DNA from: Actinomyces radicidentis
GTDB taxonomy: Bacteria > Actinomycetota > Actinomycetes > Actinomycetales > Actinomycetaceae
Length of the DNA: 64,000 bases
Assembly (NCBI RefSeq): GCF_001553565.1
Contig: NZ_CP014228.1
Span: forward strand, 248,001 to 312,000
Direction of reading: 5' to 3'
The notes beneath the pieces are model-generated. The model was not told the origin of the DNA and did no database searches. It saw nothing but the letters and a program-made list of their open reading frames with translations. The translations under genes and the position numbers were made by a program. This document shows, one piece after another, positions 1-9,128 of the stretch (its first letter is position 1; each line of letters begins with the position of its first letter).

Positions 1-9
1 ACCCGGCGC

Positions 10-981
10 TCAGCGGACGGCGCGGAGGTAGCGGTCGCGACCCGTGAGGTCCTGGCCAGTGCTTGCGGAGGCGAAGCCGGCGGCGAGAGCGGCCTCGCGC
101 AACGCGGCCCCCTGGCCGGCGTCGTGCTCCATGACGAGGACGCCGCCGGGGTGCAGGAGCGCGGCGGCGCGCTCGACGATCGCCGTCGGGACGGCGAGCC
201 CATCCACTCCCCCGCCGTAGAGGGCGAGGTCGGGGTCGTAGCGCTCGGTCTCGTCGTCCTCGACGGCGTCGGCGGGCACGTAGGGCGGGTTGGAGACGAC
301 GACGTCGACGGCGCCGTCGAGCTCGGCGAGCGTCTCGGGCGCGGTGGCGTCGGCCTGGACGAGGCGGACGCGTCCGGGCGATAGGCGCTCGAGGTTCTCG
401 GCGGCGAGGGCGGCGGGGGCGTCGTCGAGCTCGACGGCGGTGACGCGGGCTTCCGGCACCTCGAGCGCGAGCGCGGCGGCGATGGCGCCGGAGCCGGTGC
501 ACAGGTCGACGACGACGGGCTCCGCGGTCCCGACCGCGCGAGCGGCGCGTGCGGCGTCGACGGCCGCCTGGGCGACGACCTCGGTCTCGGGTCTCACGAT
601 GAAGACACCGGGCCGGGCGGTCAGCTCCAGACCGCGGAACCACATGGTCCCCGTGATGAGCTGCAGCGGCTCCCGCGCCGCCCGCCGCTCGACGAGCGCG
701 AGGTACAGCTCGACCTGCTCGGCGCTCGCCCCGTCGGCCATGACGAGCGCGCGGCCCACGACGTGCTCGGCGAGCACCCGAGCATCCACCTCCGGCGACG
801 CAACGCCCGCCTCCGCAAGTCGCCCACCTACCTCGGTGACGAGCCGACGCAGCCCATAGCGGTCCAACGGTCCTGCCGGGGCATCGCCCCGAAGACGTAA
901 AGGAGCCTGCGACCAGTCGAGGGGCGATGCCCCGGCAGGGCCGGTCCCCGTTCCCTGGGGCGAGTCGGCCTCGTCGCTCAC
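10..981 (-). CDS. prmC: peptide chain release factor N5-glutamine methyltransferase
   Basis: Methylates the glutamine of the GGQ motif of release factors using S-adenosylmethionine, in the cytoplasm. The 323-residue product has the SAM-binding motif [10 protein letters not shown] near residues 159-168 and the catalytic NPPY at 231-234, both diagnostic of the HemK/PrmC family. About 35 residues at the N-terminus, rich in Gly and Pro, exceed the usual ~280-residue length. The GTG start lies in a GTGA overlap with the stop of prfA, so the two are translationally coupled, and its substrate is the neighbouring gene product. Identity is secure; only the exact start is open. Confidence 0.95.
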   Translation of the reverse strand: MSDEADSPQGTGTGPAGASPLDWSQAPLRLRGDAPAGPLDRYGLRRLVTEVGGRLAEAGVASPEVDARVLAEHVVGRALVMADGASAEQVELYLALVERRAAREPLQLITGTMWFRGLELTARPGVFIVRPETEVVAQAAVDAARAARAVGTAEPVVVDLCTGSGAIAAALALEVPEARVTAVELDDAPAALAAENLERLSPGRVRLVQADATAPETLAELDGAVDVVVSNPPYVPADAVEDDETERYDPDLALYGGGVDGLAVPTAIVERAAALLHPGGVLVMEHDAGQGAALREAALAAGFASASTGQDLTGRDRYLRAVR

Positions 982-2066
982 TTCTCCCCCACGGCGGCGA
1001 GCCGCTCGGCCTCGTCCATGGCGATGGCCGAGTCGATGACGGGCCCGAGGTCGCCGTCGAGGACGGCGTCCAGGTTGTAGGCCTTGAATCCGGTGCGGTG
1101 GTCGGCGATCCGGTTCTCGGGGAAGTTGTAGGTGCGGATGCGCTCGGAGCGGTCGACGGTGCGCACCTGGGAGCGGCGGGCCTCGGCCGCCTCGGCGGCG
1201 GCCGCGGCGGCGCGCTCGGCGAGGAGGCGGGCGCGCAGGACGCGCATGCCGGCCTCCTTGTTCTGCAGCTGGGACTTCTCGTTCTGCATGGAGACGACGA
1301 TCCCGGTGGGCAGGTGGGTGATGCGGACGGCGGAGTCGGTGGTGTTGACGCTCTGGCCGCCGGGGCCTGAGGAGCGGAAGACGTCGATGCGCAGGTCGTT
1401 CGGGTCGATCTCGAGCTCTCCGGCGTCGTCGGCCTCGGGCATGACGAGGACGCCGGCGGCGGAGGTGTGGATGCGGCCGGCGGACTCGGTGACGGGGACG
1501 CGCTGGACGCGGTGGACGCCGCCCTCGTACTTGAGGTGCGCCCAGACGCCGTCCTGGGGCTCGACGGAGCCGCGGGCCTTGATGGCGAGGCGGACGTCCT
1601 TGTAGCCGCCGAGCTCGGAGTCGGTGGCGGAGAGGACCTCGACGGCCCAGCCCTGGCGCTCGGCGTAGCGGGTGTACATGCGGGCGAGGTCGGAGGCGAA
1701 GAGGGCGGACTCCTCGCCGCCCTCGCCGGCCTTGACCTCGATGATGACGTCGCGTCCGTCGTCGGGGTCGCGTGGGATGAGGACCTCGCGGAGGCGCTCG
1801 GCGGCGGCGGCCTCGGCGGTCTCGAGAGCGGGGACCTCGCGCGCAAACTCGGGGTCCTCGGCCGCGATCTCGCGGGCGTCGGCGAGGTCGGCGGAGGCGG
1901 CGGTCCAGGCGCGGTGGGCGGCGACGACGCGGCCGAGCTCGGCGTAGCGGCGTCCGAGGCGGCGCATGGCGCCGGGGTCGGAGGCGACGGCGGGGTCGGC
2001 CATCTCGCGCTCGATACCGGCGTACTCGTCGAGCAGCGGCTCGGCGGCGGAGAAGTCCTCGCTCAT
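978..2066 (-). CDS. prfA: peptide chain release factor 1
   Basis: Recognises UAA and UAG stop codons in the ribosomal A site and triggers peptide release. The 362-residue length is standard. The GGQ peptidyl-hydrolysis motif is at residues 236-238, and the PVT tripeptide at 191-193 is the RF1-type stop-codon determinant. The ATG start follows a GAGGAC-type ribosome site. It lies between rpmE and prmC in the usual actinobacterial order and overlaps prmC by 4 bp. Confidence 0.97.
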   Translation of the reverse strand: MSEDFSAAEPLLDEYAGIEREMADPAVASDPGAMRRLGRRYAELGRVVAAHRAWTAASADLADAREIAAEDPEFAREVPALETAEAAAAERLREVLIPRDPDDGRDVIIEVKAGEGGEESALFASDLARMYTRYAERQGWAVEVLSATDSELGGYKDVRLAIKARGSVEPQDGVWAHLKYEGGVHRVQRVPVTESAGRIHTSAAGVLVMPEADDAGELEIDPNDLRIDVFRSSGPGGQSVNTTDSAVRITHLPTGIVVSMQNEKSQLQNKEAGMRVLRARLLAERAAAAAAEAAEARRSQVRTVDRSERIRTYNFPENRIADHRTGFKAYNLDAVLDGDLGPVIDSAIAMDEAERLAAVGEK

Positions 2067-2136
2067 GGTGTCCTCGGGTCGTGGCGGGTGCGTGGGAGGC
2101 CGGGAGGGGCCTGCCGCGTCGGCGGGCGCGGCGTCC

Positions 2137-2213
2137 GACCGAGCTCAGCGCGCGGTGCGACCGAGCTCAGGGGCAGGATGTCCCGATCTGGGGGTCAGGA
2201 TGTCCCGATCTCG
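2137..2213. repeat. degenerate 22-bp-period repeat array (about 3.5 units)
   Basis: On the minus strand the units begin GAGATCGGGACATCCTG or CAGATCGGGACATCCTG, and further along GAGCTCGGTCG. The anchor words sit exactly 22 bp apart: the GACCGAGCTCAG anchors at 2137 and 2159, the CAGGATGTCCCGATCT anchors at 2174 and 2196. The array fills the gap between rpmE and prfA. The same unit recurs with the same period at 48.07-48.13 kb at the 3' end of aroA. Function is unknown; candidates are a regulatory binding array or a small intergenic repeat family. Confidence 0.8.
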
Positions 2214-2241
2214 GCGGGGCAGCGGACGGGTGGAGACGCGA

Positions 2242-2284
2242 CGACGCCGACGGCGGCTCCCTGGGGAGCCCTCCGTCGGCGTCG
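2242..2284 (-). terminator. hairpin downstream of rpmE
   Basis: CGACGCCGACGG (2242-2253) pairs with CCGTCGGCGTCG (2273-2284), and the stem extends inward through GGCTCCC/GGGAGCC. It begins 11 bp after the rpmE stop, which fits an intrinsic terminator for rpmE, although no strong T-run follows. Confidence 0.6.
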
Positions 2285-2294
2285 GGCAGGCTGC

Positions 2295-2507
2295 TTACTT
2301 GTTGCGCTTGCCGTAGCGAGCCTCGAAGCGGGCCACGCGGCCACCGGTGTCGAGGATCTTCTGCTTGCCCGTGTAGAACGGGTGGCAGGCCGAGCAGACG
2401 TCAACGCGGATCTCACCGGAGGTCTCGGTCGAGCGAGTCTCGAAGGTGTTGCCGCAGGTGCACGTGACCGTGGTGGTCACGTAGTCGGGGTGGATCCCCT
2501 GCTTCAT
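2295..2507 (-). CDS. rpmE: 50S ribosomal protein L31 (bL31, zinc-binding form)
   Basis: A structural protein of the large subunit near the central protuberance. The 70-residue product starting MKQGIHPDY has the CTC and CSAC cysteine pairs of the zinc-containing C+ form, as opposed to the Zur-regulated C- paralogue. I chose the ATG at 2507 because a GAGGAG-like site (complement of CTCCT at 2512-2516) precedes it; an upstream in-frame start would add five atypical residues. It sits between rho and prfA as in many actinobacteria. Confidence 0.96.
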   Translation of the reverse strand: MKQGIHPDYVTTTVTCTCGNTFETRSTETSGEIRVDVCSACHPFYTGKQKILDTGGRVARFEARYGKRNK

Positions 2508-2684
2508 GGTGTCTCCTAGCATTCAGAGGGTCCCGGGTCCCACGTGGTCGACGCAGGTGAACCGGATACCAAGGCGCGATGCTACCGGCGCCCCGTCCCG
2601 CGGACAACGGGCGGGAGCCTGGCTCCCCCGTGATCCCGGGCACCCGACCACGTCGCGCAGCCGCCTAGGCGGGTGCCAGCGCAA

Positions 2685-2747
2685 AGGTAGACATCCTCGG
2701 CAGACGGTGACGCCGACGGCGTCGACCTCTGCCGAGGATGTCTACCT
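2685..2747 (-). terminator. long perfect palindrome between rho and rpmE
   Basis: A 19-bp perfect inverted repeat (2685-2703 and 2729-2747) flanks a 25-nt loop that itself contains the palindrome GACGCC-GAC-GGCGTC. It lies about 60 bp after the rho stop and could terminate rho transcription. The length and perfection of the arms exceed what a simple terminator needs. Confidence 0.6.
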
Positions 2748-2809
2748 CTGTGCGGGGTCGGCCCGTCCAGCAGCCGTGGCGCCCGCCTGGGCCGGCGGAG
2801 AGCCCGGCG

Positions 2810-4906
2810 TCAGGCGAGGTTGGCGCCGTCGTCGGCGTCGGCCAGGGAGGTGCCCTCCGGCGTGGTGCGCGAGATCGTCATGAGGAACTCGGCGTTCGAC
2901 TGAGTCTCCTTGAGCTTGCCGATGACGAGCTCGAGGGCGGCCTGCTGGTCCAGCCCGGCGAAGAGGCGGCGCAGGCGCCACATGATCTTGAGCTGGGCCG
3001 GGTTGATGAGGAGCTCCTCGCGGCGCGTGGAGGAGGCCGCGACGTCGACGGCCGGGAAGATGCGCTTCTCGGCGAGCTGGCGCGACAGGCGCAACTCCAT
3101 GTTTCCGGTGCCCTTGAACTCCTCGAAGATGACCTCGTCCATCTTGGAGCCGGTCTCCACCAGGGCGGTGGCGAGGATCGTGAGGGAGCCGCCGTTCTCG
3201 ATGTTGCGGGCGGCGCCGAAGAAGCGCTTCGGCGGGTAGAGGGCGCTGGCGTCGACACCACCGGAGAGGATGCGGCCGGATGCCGGGGCGGCGAGGTTGT
3301 AGGCGCGCCCGAGGCGGGTGATGGAGTCGAGGAGCACGACGACGTCCTGCCCGAGCTCGACGAGGCGCTTGGCGCGCTCGATGGCGAGCTCAGCGACCGT
3401 CGTGTGGTCCGAGGCGGGGCGGTCGAAGGTCGAGGCGATGACCTCGCCCTTGACCGTGCGCTGCATGTCCGTGACCTCCTCGGGGCGCTCGTCGACGAGC
3501 ACGACCATGAGGTGGGCCTCGGGGTTGTTGACGCTGATGGCGTTGGCGATCTGCTGCAGCACGATCGTCTTGCCGGCCTTCGGCGGCGAGACGATGAGGC
3601 CGCGCTGGCCCTTGCCGATGGGGGCGACGAGGTCGATGACGCGGGGCGTGAGGGCCTTGGGCGTCGTCTCGAGGCGCAGCTGCTCCTGCGGGTAGAGCGG
3701 TGTGAGCTTGGTGAACTCCGGGCGGCGCTTGGAGCGCTCCGGGTCCATGCCGTTGACGGTCTCGATGGAGACGAGGGGGTTGTACTTCTGGCGGTTCTGC
3801 CGGTTCTGGCGACGGCCGGAGCGGCCGCCCTGGTTGCCGCCGGGGTTGGCGGTCTCGCCACCCTCGCGGACCCAGCCGGTGATGGCGTCGCCGGGACGCA
3901 GGCCCGCGTCCTTCATCTGCTGGGCGTTGACGTAGACATCCTTGGCACCGGGCAGGTAGCCGGAGGTGCGCAGGTAGGCGTGCTGCTTGTCGGCGACGTC
4001 GAGGATGCCGGCGACGGGCAGGAGGACGTCGTCGTCCCGGTTGCCGCGGCCCTGGCCGGAGTCGTTCTGGTCGTTGCCGTTGCTGCCGTTGCCGTTGTTG
4101 TTGCGGTCGCGGTCCCGGTCGCGGCGCTTGCGCCCACGACGGCGGCGGCCGCCTCGGCCCTCGTCGGCCCAGGAGTCGGTCTCGGAGTCGCGGTTGGAGC
4201 GGTCGTCGTTGCCGTTGTTGCCGTTGCCGTGGTTGCGGTCCCGGTCCCGGTCGCGGCGCTTGCGCTCGGAGGGCTCGACGGCGGCGGTGCCGGTGGCGTC
4301 GGCGAGGTCGCGCATGAGGGCGGCCTTGGCGTCGAGGTGGTCCTCGGGCGAGTCGGGGGCCTGGTCGTCGCGGTCGTAGCGCCGGGTGGCGGCTTCTCCG
4401 GACTCGGCCTCGGCGCGACGACGGCCGCGTCGCGAGCCCTCGCGCTGGCCGTCGGAGTCCTGGTTGCGCTGGGCGTCCTGGCCGCGCTCGCCGCGCTCAC
4501 GACGGCTGCGGCGCGAGGAGCGCTCCTCACGGGCGGCGTCGTCGTGGGACTCGGCGCTCCCCTCCTGCCGCTCCTCGCGGGGGGCGGCGTCGGCGCGCTC
4601 GGCGTCGTGGTGCTCCGGGGCGCCGGCCTGGGCCGTGGCGCGGCGACGGCGAGAGCGGGGGGCCTCCTGCTGGTCGGCGGAGCGCTCCGCCGCGGTGGCC
4701 GCCGCGTCCTGCTGGGCGGGGGCCTCGGACGAGGAGGAGCGGGCTGAGGAGCGCGCGGCGTCGGAGCCCTCGCCGCGGATGGCGGCGACGAGCTCGCTCT
4801 TGCGCATCCGGGAGGTGCCCTTGAGGCCCATGGAGGAGGCGAGCTGCTGCAGCTCGGCCAGACGCATGGTGGACAGCGCGGGCTTGTCGCTGGGGGTCTC
4901 GGTCAC
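2810..4906 (-). CDS. rho: transcription termination factor Rho
   Basis: A hexameric RNA helicase-translocase that ends transcription at C-rich sites. The 698 residues are far longer than the 419 of E. coli Rho. A Rho_N SAP-like domain occupies about residues 10-45, followed by a ~230-residue low-complexity insertion rich in Arg, Asp, Glu, Asn and Gly, including two Asn/Gly-rich patches. The RNA-binding fold comes next, then the ATPase with Walker A near residues 435-447 (SPPKAGKT) and the Walker B end [14 protein letters not shown]. Long N-terminal insertions are known in actinobacterial Rho. The ATG start is followed by the conserved helix [14 protein letters not shown]. Confidence 0.96.
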   Translation of the reverse strand: MTETPSDKPALSTMRLAELQQLASSMGLKGTSRMRKSELVAAIRGEGSDAARSSARSSSSEAPAQQDAAATAAERSADQQEAPRSRRRRATAQAGAPEHHDAERADAAPREERQEGSAESHDDAAREERSSRRSRRERGERGQDAQRNQDSDGQREGSRRGRRRAEAESGEAATRRYDRDDQAPDSPEDHLDAKAALMRDLADATGTAAVEPSERKRRDRDRDRNHGNGNNGNDDRSNRDSETDSWADEGRGGRRRRGRKRRDRDRDRNNNGNGSNGNDQNDSGQGRGNRDDDVLLPVAGILDVADKQHAYLRTSGYLPGAKDVYVNAQQMKDAGLRPGDAITGWVREGGETANPGGNQGGRSGRRQNRQNRQKYNPLVSIETVNGMDPERSKRRPEFTKLTPLYPQEQLRLETTPKALTPRVIDLVAPIGKGQRGLIVSPPKAGKTIVLQQIANAISVNNPEAHLMVVLVDERPEEVTDMQRTVKGEVIASTFDRPASDHTTVAELAIERAKRLVELGQDVVVLLDSITRLGRAYNLAAPASGRILSGGVDASALYPPKRFFGAARNIENGGSLTILATALVETGSKMDEVIFEEFKGTGNMELRLSRQLAEKRIFPAVDVAASSTRREELLINPAQLKIMWRLRRLFAGLDQQAALELVIGKLKETQSNAEFLMTISRTTPEGTSLADADDGANLA

Positions 4907-5289
4907 GAGTGTCCTTACGTGTGGGTGCTGCGGTCCGGCTCACGGACGGAGAGGGCGTGCAGCAGGTGGGACTGCCCCGGAGCTGGTCACGGGGAGGAGT
5001 CGTACGCCTCCGGACGCTGGGGCGGGGCCGCCGGGAGGGTCCGAGGTGCGAGGCGGTGCGGTGCGATCCGCAGGGCCGTTGCCGACACAGTACCAGCCCC
5101 GCGCCCGAACGTTCCCGCACGGTCCGCCACTGTGACCAAGGCCCGACCCCCACGGATCCGCACGGCACCGCACCTGACGGCCCGCGGGGCGCCCTCGGAC
5201 TCCGCAGGTCCCGCTCGGGCACCGAGCGAACGCCCCGGACGGCACCGCGCACCGGCCGGCCGGGCCCGACGCCGTCGCCCGGCCCCGCG
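4907..5289. other. rho upstream region, no gene supported
   Basis: About 380 bp between rho and the terminator of the flavin operon. It holds the presumed rho promoter and leader on the minus strand. I see no convincing sigma-70 boxes and no conserved coding frame; the open frames here are Arg/Pro/Gly-rich shadows of GC-rich sequence. Confidence 0.6.
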
Positions 5290-5338
5290 GCGCACGTCGG
5301 GCCCGGGGCGGGGTCCCCGTCCCGGGCCCGACGTGCGC
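5290..5338 (-). terminator. 18-bp-stem hairpin after the flavin operon
   Basis: A perfect 18-bp inverted repeat (5290-5307 with 5321-5338) around a 13-nt loop, 30 bp downstream of the FMN reductase stop. Its position fits an intrinsic terminator for the FMN reductase/luciferase-like operon. Confidence 0.7.
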
Positions 5339-5367
5339 CGGTCCGCGGGCGCGCCCGCCCCGCGCGG

Positions 5368-6195
5368 TCAGTGCCGGCGCTTGAGCAGGTCGCCGAGCGG
5401 CGTGAAGTCGCTCATCGCGTCCACCGGCGCCTGGCGGGGGAAGCGCTCGACGTACTGGGCGAGCTCGCCGCCGGCGCGCTCGATGCGCTCGGCGAGCGGT
5501 GCCGTGTGCGAGTCGGAGTCCGCCCAGCTCGCTCCGAAGTCCTCGCTGGCGGCGAAGACGGCCAGTGACGTCGGGATCGCCTTGAGGTAGGCGAACAGAG
5601 GCCGCATCGCCATCTCCGTGACGAGGCTGTGGCGGGCGGTCCCGGCGGTCGCGCCCATGAGGACGGGCGCGCCGCGAAGGGTCCCGTCGGGCAGGACGTC
5701 GATGAAGGACTTGAACAGGCCCGTGTAGGAGGACTGGAAGACCGGGGTGACGGCGATGACGCCGTCGGCCGCGGCGAGGTCGTCGATGACGGCCTGGAGC
5801 TCGGGGCTGACGGCGCCGCCGACGCTCGCGGAGGCGATGTCGGTGACGAGGGGACGCAGGGCGATCACCTTGAGGCTGGCGACGCGCGAGTCCTTCTCGA
5901 GGGCGGCGCGGGTCGCCTCGCCGAGGCGCTCGGCGAGCATGGCCGAGGTCGATGGCGTGCCGATGCCGGCATGAAGGGCCACCAGGTGGGCGAAGCGGCC
6001 CATCTGGGTGTGGTCGTAGGCGTCGACGCTCTCCCCGTACTCCCCCGCGGGGACGTCGGGGCTGCCCGCGGCGACGGCGGTGCCGGGCACGCCCGTGGTG
6101 GGCGGCGCGACGGCGTCGGCGCCCGCGGCCTGGAGCTCGGGGTCGAAGTCGGAGATGGCGGACAGGGGGCTGCGCCCGGGCTCGGGGGCGGTCAT
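5368..6195 (-). CDS. NADPH-dependent FMN reductase, CE1759-type
   Basis: Probably reduces FMN with NAD(P)H and supplies FMNH2 to the luciferase-like monooxygenase encoded just upstream. The 275-residue product has an acidic Pro/Ala-rich leader of ~65 residues, then a flavodoxin-like core with the flavin-loop-like segment PVFQSSYTGLFKSFIDVLP, typical of the NADPH-dependent FMN reductase family. Its ATG overlaps the stop of the luciferase-like gene by one base (TGATG), so the two are coupled. The family call is good; the physiological substrate of the pair is unknown. Confidence 0.85.
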   Translation of the reverse strand: MTAPEPGRSPLSAISDFDPELQAAGADAVAPPTTGVPGTAVAAGSPDVPAGEYGESVDAYDHTQMGRFAHLVALHAGIGTPSTSAMLAERLGEATRAALEKDSRVASLKVIALRPLVTDIASASVGGAVSPELQAVIDDLAAADGVIAVTPVFQSSYTGLFKSFIDVLPDGTLRGAPVLMGATAGTARHSLVTEMAMRPLFAYLKAIPTSLAVFAASEDFGASWADSDSHTAPLAERIERAGGELAQYVERFPRQAPVDAMSDFTPLGDLLKRRH

Positions 6196-7376
6196 CAGCG
6201 GGCCCTCCTTCCGGTGAGCGGGTCGTAGGACTCGGCGAGGGCGAAGGGCTCCTCGGCCGGCGGCTCGGCGCCGGTGAGGGTCGCGAGGTGGCGCGGGTGG
6301 AGCGGGGCGTCCGGGACGCCGTCGGGCCGGGAGCCCTCGAGCTCGGCGCGCAGCGCCGGGACGACGACGGTGCCGAGAAGCTCGAGCTGGCGCATGACCT
6401 CGGCGTGCGGGACGCCGCCCATGTCGATGACGAAGGCCTGGCGCTGGTAGTCGCCGACGACGCGGCGGTACCTCAGGTACTTCTCAATAACCTGCTCCGG
6501 GGCGCCCACCGTGAGCGGGGTGTGCTGCGTCATCTCCTCCAGGGAGGCACCCTGGTAGACGTAGGTGTTGCGGAAGTAGGGCTCATAGCGGTCGATCGCC
6601 TCGCGCTCGGAGGAGGCCATGAAGACCTGTCCGCCCAGGCCGACGAAGGCCTCCTCGGCGCGGCCGTGGCCGTAGTGCTCAAAGCGCTGGCGGTAGAGGT
6701 CCGTCATGCGCTTGACGTGGTCGGCGGGCCAGAAGATGTTGTTGTGGAAGAAGCCGTCGCCGTAGTACGCGGCCTGCTCGGCGATCTGGGGGCTGCGGAT
6801 GGAGCCGTGCCAGACGAAGGGGGCGACGCCGTCCAGCGGGCGGGGCATCGAGGTGAAGTCGGTGAGCGGGGTGCGGAACTCCCCGGACCAGTCGACGTTG
6901 GTCTCGGTCCACAGGGTGCGCAGGAGGTCGTAGTTCTCGACGGCGAGCTCGATGCCCTTGCGGACGTCCTTGCCGAACCAGGGGTAGACGGGGCCGGTGT
7001 TGCCGCGGCCCATCATGAGGTCAAGGCGGCCGTCGGAGACGTGCTGCAGGTAGGCGTACTCCTCGGCGAGGCGCACCGGGTCGTTGGTCGTGATGAGGGT
7101 GGTGGCCGTGGACAGGAGGAGCCGGTCCGTGCGGGCGGCGATGTTGCTGAGCAGCGAGATGGGGCTGGAGGGTGCGAAGGGCGGGTTGTGGTGCTCCCCG
7201 GTCGCGAAGAAGTCGAGGCCGAGATCCTCGGCGGCGACGGCCATCTCGATGGTGTTCTTGATGCGCTGGTGCTCGCTCGGCGGCTTGCCGGTGGCGGGGT
7301 CGGCGGTGATGTCGCCGACCGTGAAGATGCCGAAGTGCATCTTGTGGCGCTCAGGGGTGGTGACGGCGGTGCTCAT
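6195..7376 (-). CDS. LLM-class flavin-dependent monooxygenase (luciferase-like), CE1758-type
   Basis: A TIM-barrel monooxygenase that uses FMNH2 and oxygen on an unidentified substrate. The 393-residue product shows family features: a start on strand 1 (KMHFGIFTVGD), GEHHNPPFAPSSP near residue 60, LMMGRGNTGPVYPWFG, and a C-terminal half resembling bacterial luciferase alpha. It is the first gene of a two-gene operon with its own FMN reductase. ATG start with AAAGG upstream. Roles such as alkanesulfonate or xenobiotic oxidation are possible, but nothing here selects among them. Confidence 0.85.
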   Translation of the reverse strand: MSTAVTTPERHKMHFGIFTVGDITADPATGKPPSEHQRIKNTIEMAVAAEDLGLDFFATGEHHNPPFAPSSPISLLSNIAARTDRLLLSTATTLITTNDPVRLAEEYAYLQHVSDGRLDLMMGRGNTGPVYPWFGKDVRKGIELAVENYDLLRTLWTETNVDWSGEFRTPLTDFTSMPRPLDGVAPFVWHGSIRSPQIAEQAAYYGDGFFHNNIFWPADHVKRMTDLYRQRFEHYGHGRAEEAFVGLGGQVFMASSEREAIDRYEPYFRNTYVYQGASLEEMTQHTPLTVGAPEQVIEKYLRYRRVVGDYQRQAFVIDMGGVPHAEVMRQLELLGTVVVPALRAELEGSRPDGVPDAPLHPRHLATLTGAEPPAEEPFALAESYDPLTGRRAR

Positions 7377-7402
7377 AGGGGGCCTTTCTCGGTGCTGGCC
7401 CT

Positions 7403-7432
7403 ACTGTACGTCTCAACTGATTGAGTGTTGAA
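7403..7432 (-). promoter_or_regulatory. putative promoter and operator of the luciferase-like operon
   Basis: On the minus strand TTCAAC (7432-7427) and TACAGT (7408-7403) are separated by 18 bp, 27 bp from the ATG. An inverted repeat TCAAC-N9-GTTGA (7413-7431) overlaps the -35 box and spacer, the layout of a repressor site such as a MarR-type operator. No regulator gene is adjacent. Inference only. Confidence 0.35.
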
Positions 7433-7610
7433 CTATTCCGGCGAGAGCCGCACCACACCCCCGCTTCCCCGGACGGCGCCACCGGCGGCCCCGACCAAGG
7501 TCGCGATCCGGTCAACCACCCGCCGCTTCACCCGGGTCCACCCGCCCTCCGTCACTAGGCTGGCTCAGGCCAGGAGCTGAAGATCGCCACCAGAAGCCCC
7601 AGTAGGAACC

Positions 7611-8993
7611 ATGGCCCCCACCGCACCCAAGCCCGCGCCCAGCGGCGCCGTCCACGAGGTCGGCGTCGACGAGCTCTTCTTCTCGACGACGGACGCGCGC
7701 GGCGTCATCGAGCGCTCCAACGACGTCTTCGTGCGCCTGTCCCACTACGGGCGCGAGCAGCTCGGCGGGGCGCCGCACAACATCATCCGGCACCCCGAGA
7801 TGCCCGGCGGCGCCTTCCGGGCCATGTGGGACACCCTCGAGGCCGGGTTCCCCTTCGCCGCCTACGTCCGCAACCTCGCGGCGAACGGCTCCGAGTACGA
7901 CGTCCTCGCCACCGTCACGCCCCTGCCCGGGGGCGGTTACCTCTCGGTGCGCACGCGTCCCGTCGTCGAGGAGCTCTACGCCACGGCGACCGCCGTCTAC
8001 GCCGACGCCCGCGCGCTCGAGGACGAGCGGCTCGCAGCAGGCGTCAACCGGCGCGACGCCGCCCTCGACGGCGCCGGCCGGATCCTCGAGCTCCTCGCCG
8101 GCGAGGGCCTCGAGGACTACGAGTCCTTCCAGAACACGGTCCTGCCCGCCGAGGTCTCCCGCCGCGAGGAGCTGAGCGCCGGCTTCCCCGCCCGCCCCGG
8201 CGCGACCGGGCCGCTGGCCGACCGTCTCGCCGCCGTCACCGCCGTGTCCCGCGCACTCGAGGCGCGCATGGCGCAGCAGGACGAGCTCTCCGGCCTCGCC
8301 CACGACCTGCGCCGCGCGAGCCGCCGCCTCGCCCGTGCCGTCGAGGACCCCGCGCTCACGGCCGGGGCCGTCGCCGCGCTGGACCGCACGGACGCCCGTG
8401 GGGCGCCGCTCAGCCAGCTGCTCGACCTGTGGCTCCAGATGCAGCCCATCGTGCGCACCAACGTCGAGCGGCTCCAGGGCGCACTGGCCGAGCTCGAGCG
8501 CAACGTCGGGCGCACCCGCTTCCGCGTCGCGCTCGCCCGCCTGCACACGACGATGACCGCCACGTTCCTCGTCGAGATCCTCGACGACGGCGCGGGCGCG
8601 TCGCCGCAGGAGGCCCGCGAGGCCCTCGAGGACGTCGACCTCCTCACCGGCGCGCTCGACGACGGCGTGGTGCGCCTGGGCGAGCAGGCCCGCGAGCACG
8701 CGCGCATCGCCGCGCTCACGGCGACGACGATCCAGGAGACGCGGCGCGTCCTGGAGATCCCGCGCCAGCTCCTCGCGCTGTGGACCGCCGGCGGCGGCTC
8801 CGGCGCCCCCGGGCTCCCCGAGCCGGCGGTCGCGCTCTCCCGCGCGGCCGAGCGCGCCGTCTCCTCGACCGACGAGCTCCTCGAGCACCTCACCGCCCTC
8901 GCCGAGCAGTGCCGGTCCGTCGACGTCGCCTCCGACGAGGCGGGGCTGCGCGAGTCGCTCCTCGAGCTGCGCGGCAAGCCGGCGGCGGCCTGA
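7611..8993 (+). CDS. soluble PAS-domain sensor protein without recognised output domain
   Basis: The 460-residue product begins with a PAS domain (about residues 15-115) resembling the Aer aerotaxis PAS: DELFFSTTDARG, then HNIIRHPEMPGGAFRAMWDTL, then GGYLSVRTRP. The rest is helical and Ala/Arg/Glu/Leu-rich and probably coiled coil. I see no membrane segment, HAMP, kinase, GGDEF or methyl-accepting signalling hairpin. Aer-type PAS domains bind FAD and sense redox, so a flavin-based redox role is plausible. The ATG is unambiguous although no strong ribosome site precedes it. It is monocistronic and ends at a terminator shared with thrB. Confidence 0.75.
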   Translation: MAPTAPKPAPSGAVHEVGVDELFFSTTDARGVIERSNDVFVRLSHYGREQLGGAPHNIIRHPEMPGGAFRAMWDTLEAGFPFAAYVRNLAANGSEYDVLATVTPLPGGGYLSVRTRPVVEELYATATAVYADARALEDERLAAGVNRRDAALDGAGRILELLAGEGLEDYESFQNTVLPAEVSRREELSAGFPARPGATGPLADRLAAVTAVSRALEARMAQQDELSGLAHDLRRASRRLARAVEDPALTAGAVAALDRTDARGAPLSQLLDLWLQMQPIVRTNVERLQGALAELERNVGRTRFRVALARLHTTMTATFLVEILDDGAGASPQEAREALEDVDLLTGALDDGVVRLGEQAREHARIAALTATTIQETRRVLEIPRQLLALWTAGGGSGAPGLPEPAVALSRAAERAVSSTDELLEHLTALAEQCRSVDVASDEAGLRESLLELRGKPAAA

Positions 8994-9032
8994 CGCCGGA
9001 GGCCCGAAGCCCGTCGCGGGCCACGAACGCAC

Positions 9033-9068
9033 GGACGCCCCACCGGTCGACGGACCGTTGGGGCGTCC
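9033..9068. terminator. bidirectional hairpin between PAS gene and thrB
   Basis: GGACGCCCCACCGGTC (9033-9048) pairs with GACCGTTGGGGCGTCC (9053-9068) with one mismatch and a 4-nt loop. It lies between two convergent genes, 40 bp after the PAS gene and 60 bp after thrB. Confidence 0.7.
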
Positions 9069-9128
9069 CGCGTGAGGATGCGCGCTCTCGCGCGCCCGGC
9101 CCGGGGCCGGGGCCGGGGCCTGCGCCCC

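Noticed and set aside
2137-2213. CRISPR array
   Set aside because: The 22-bp units are contiguous without spacers, degenerate within a few copies, and no cas genes are present.
2738-4747. A 669-codon open frame antisense to rho, and similar very long antisense frames opposite kgd (29553-33818) and icd (43586-46099)
   Set aside because: They exactly shadow strongly supported genes, have runs of Val/Gly/Leu/Glu or Arg/Pro typical of complementary GC-rich codons, and show no family motifs or ribosome sites.
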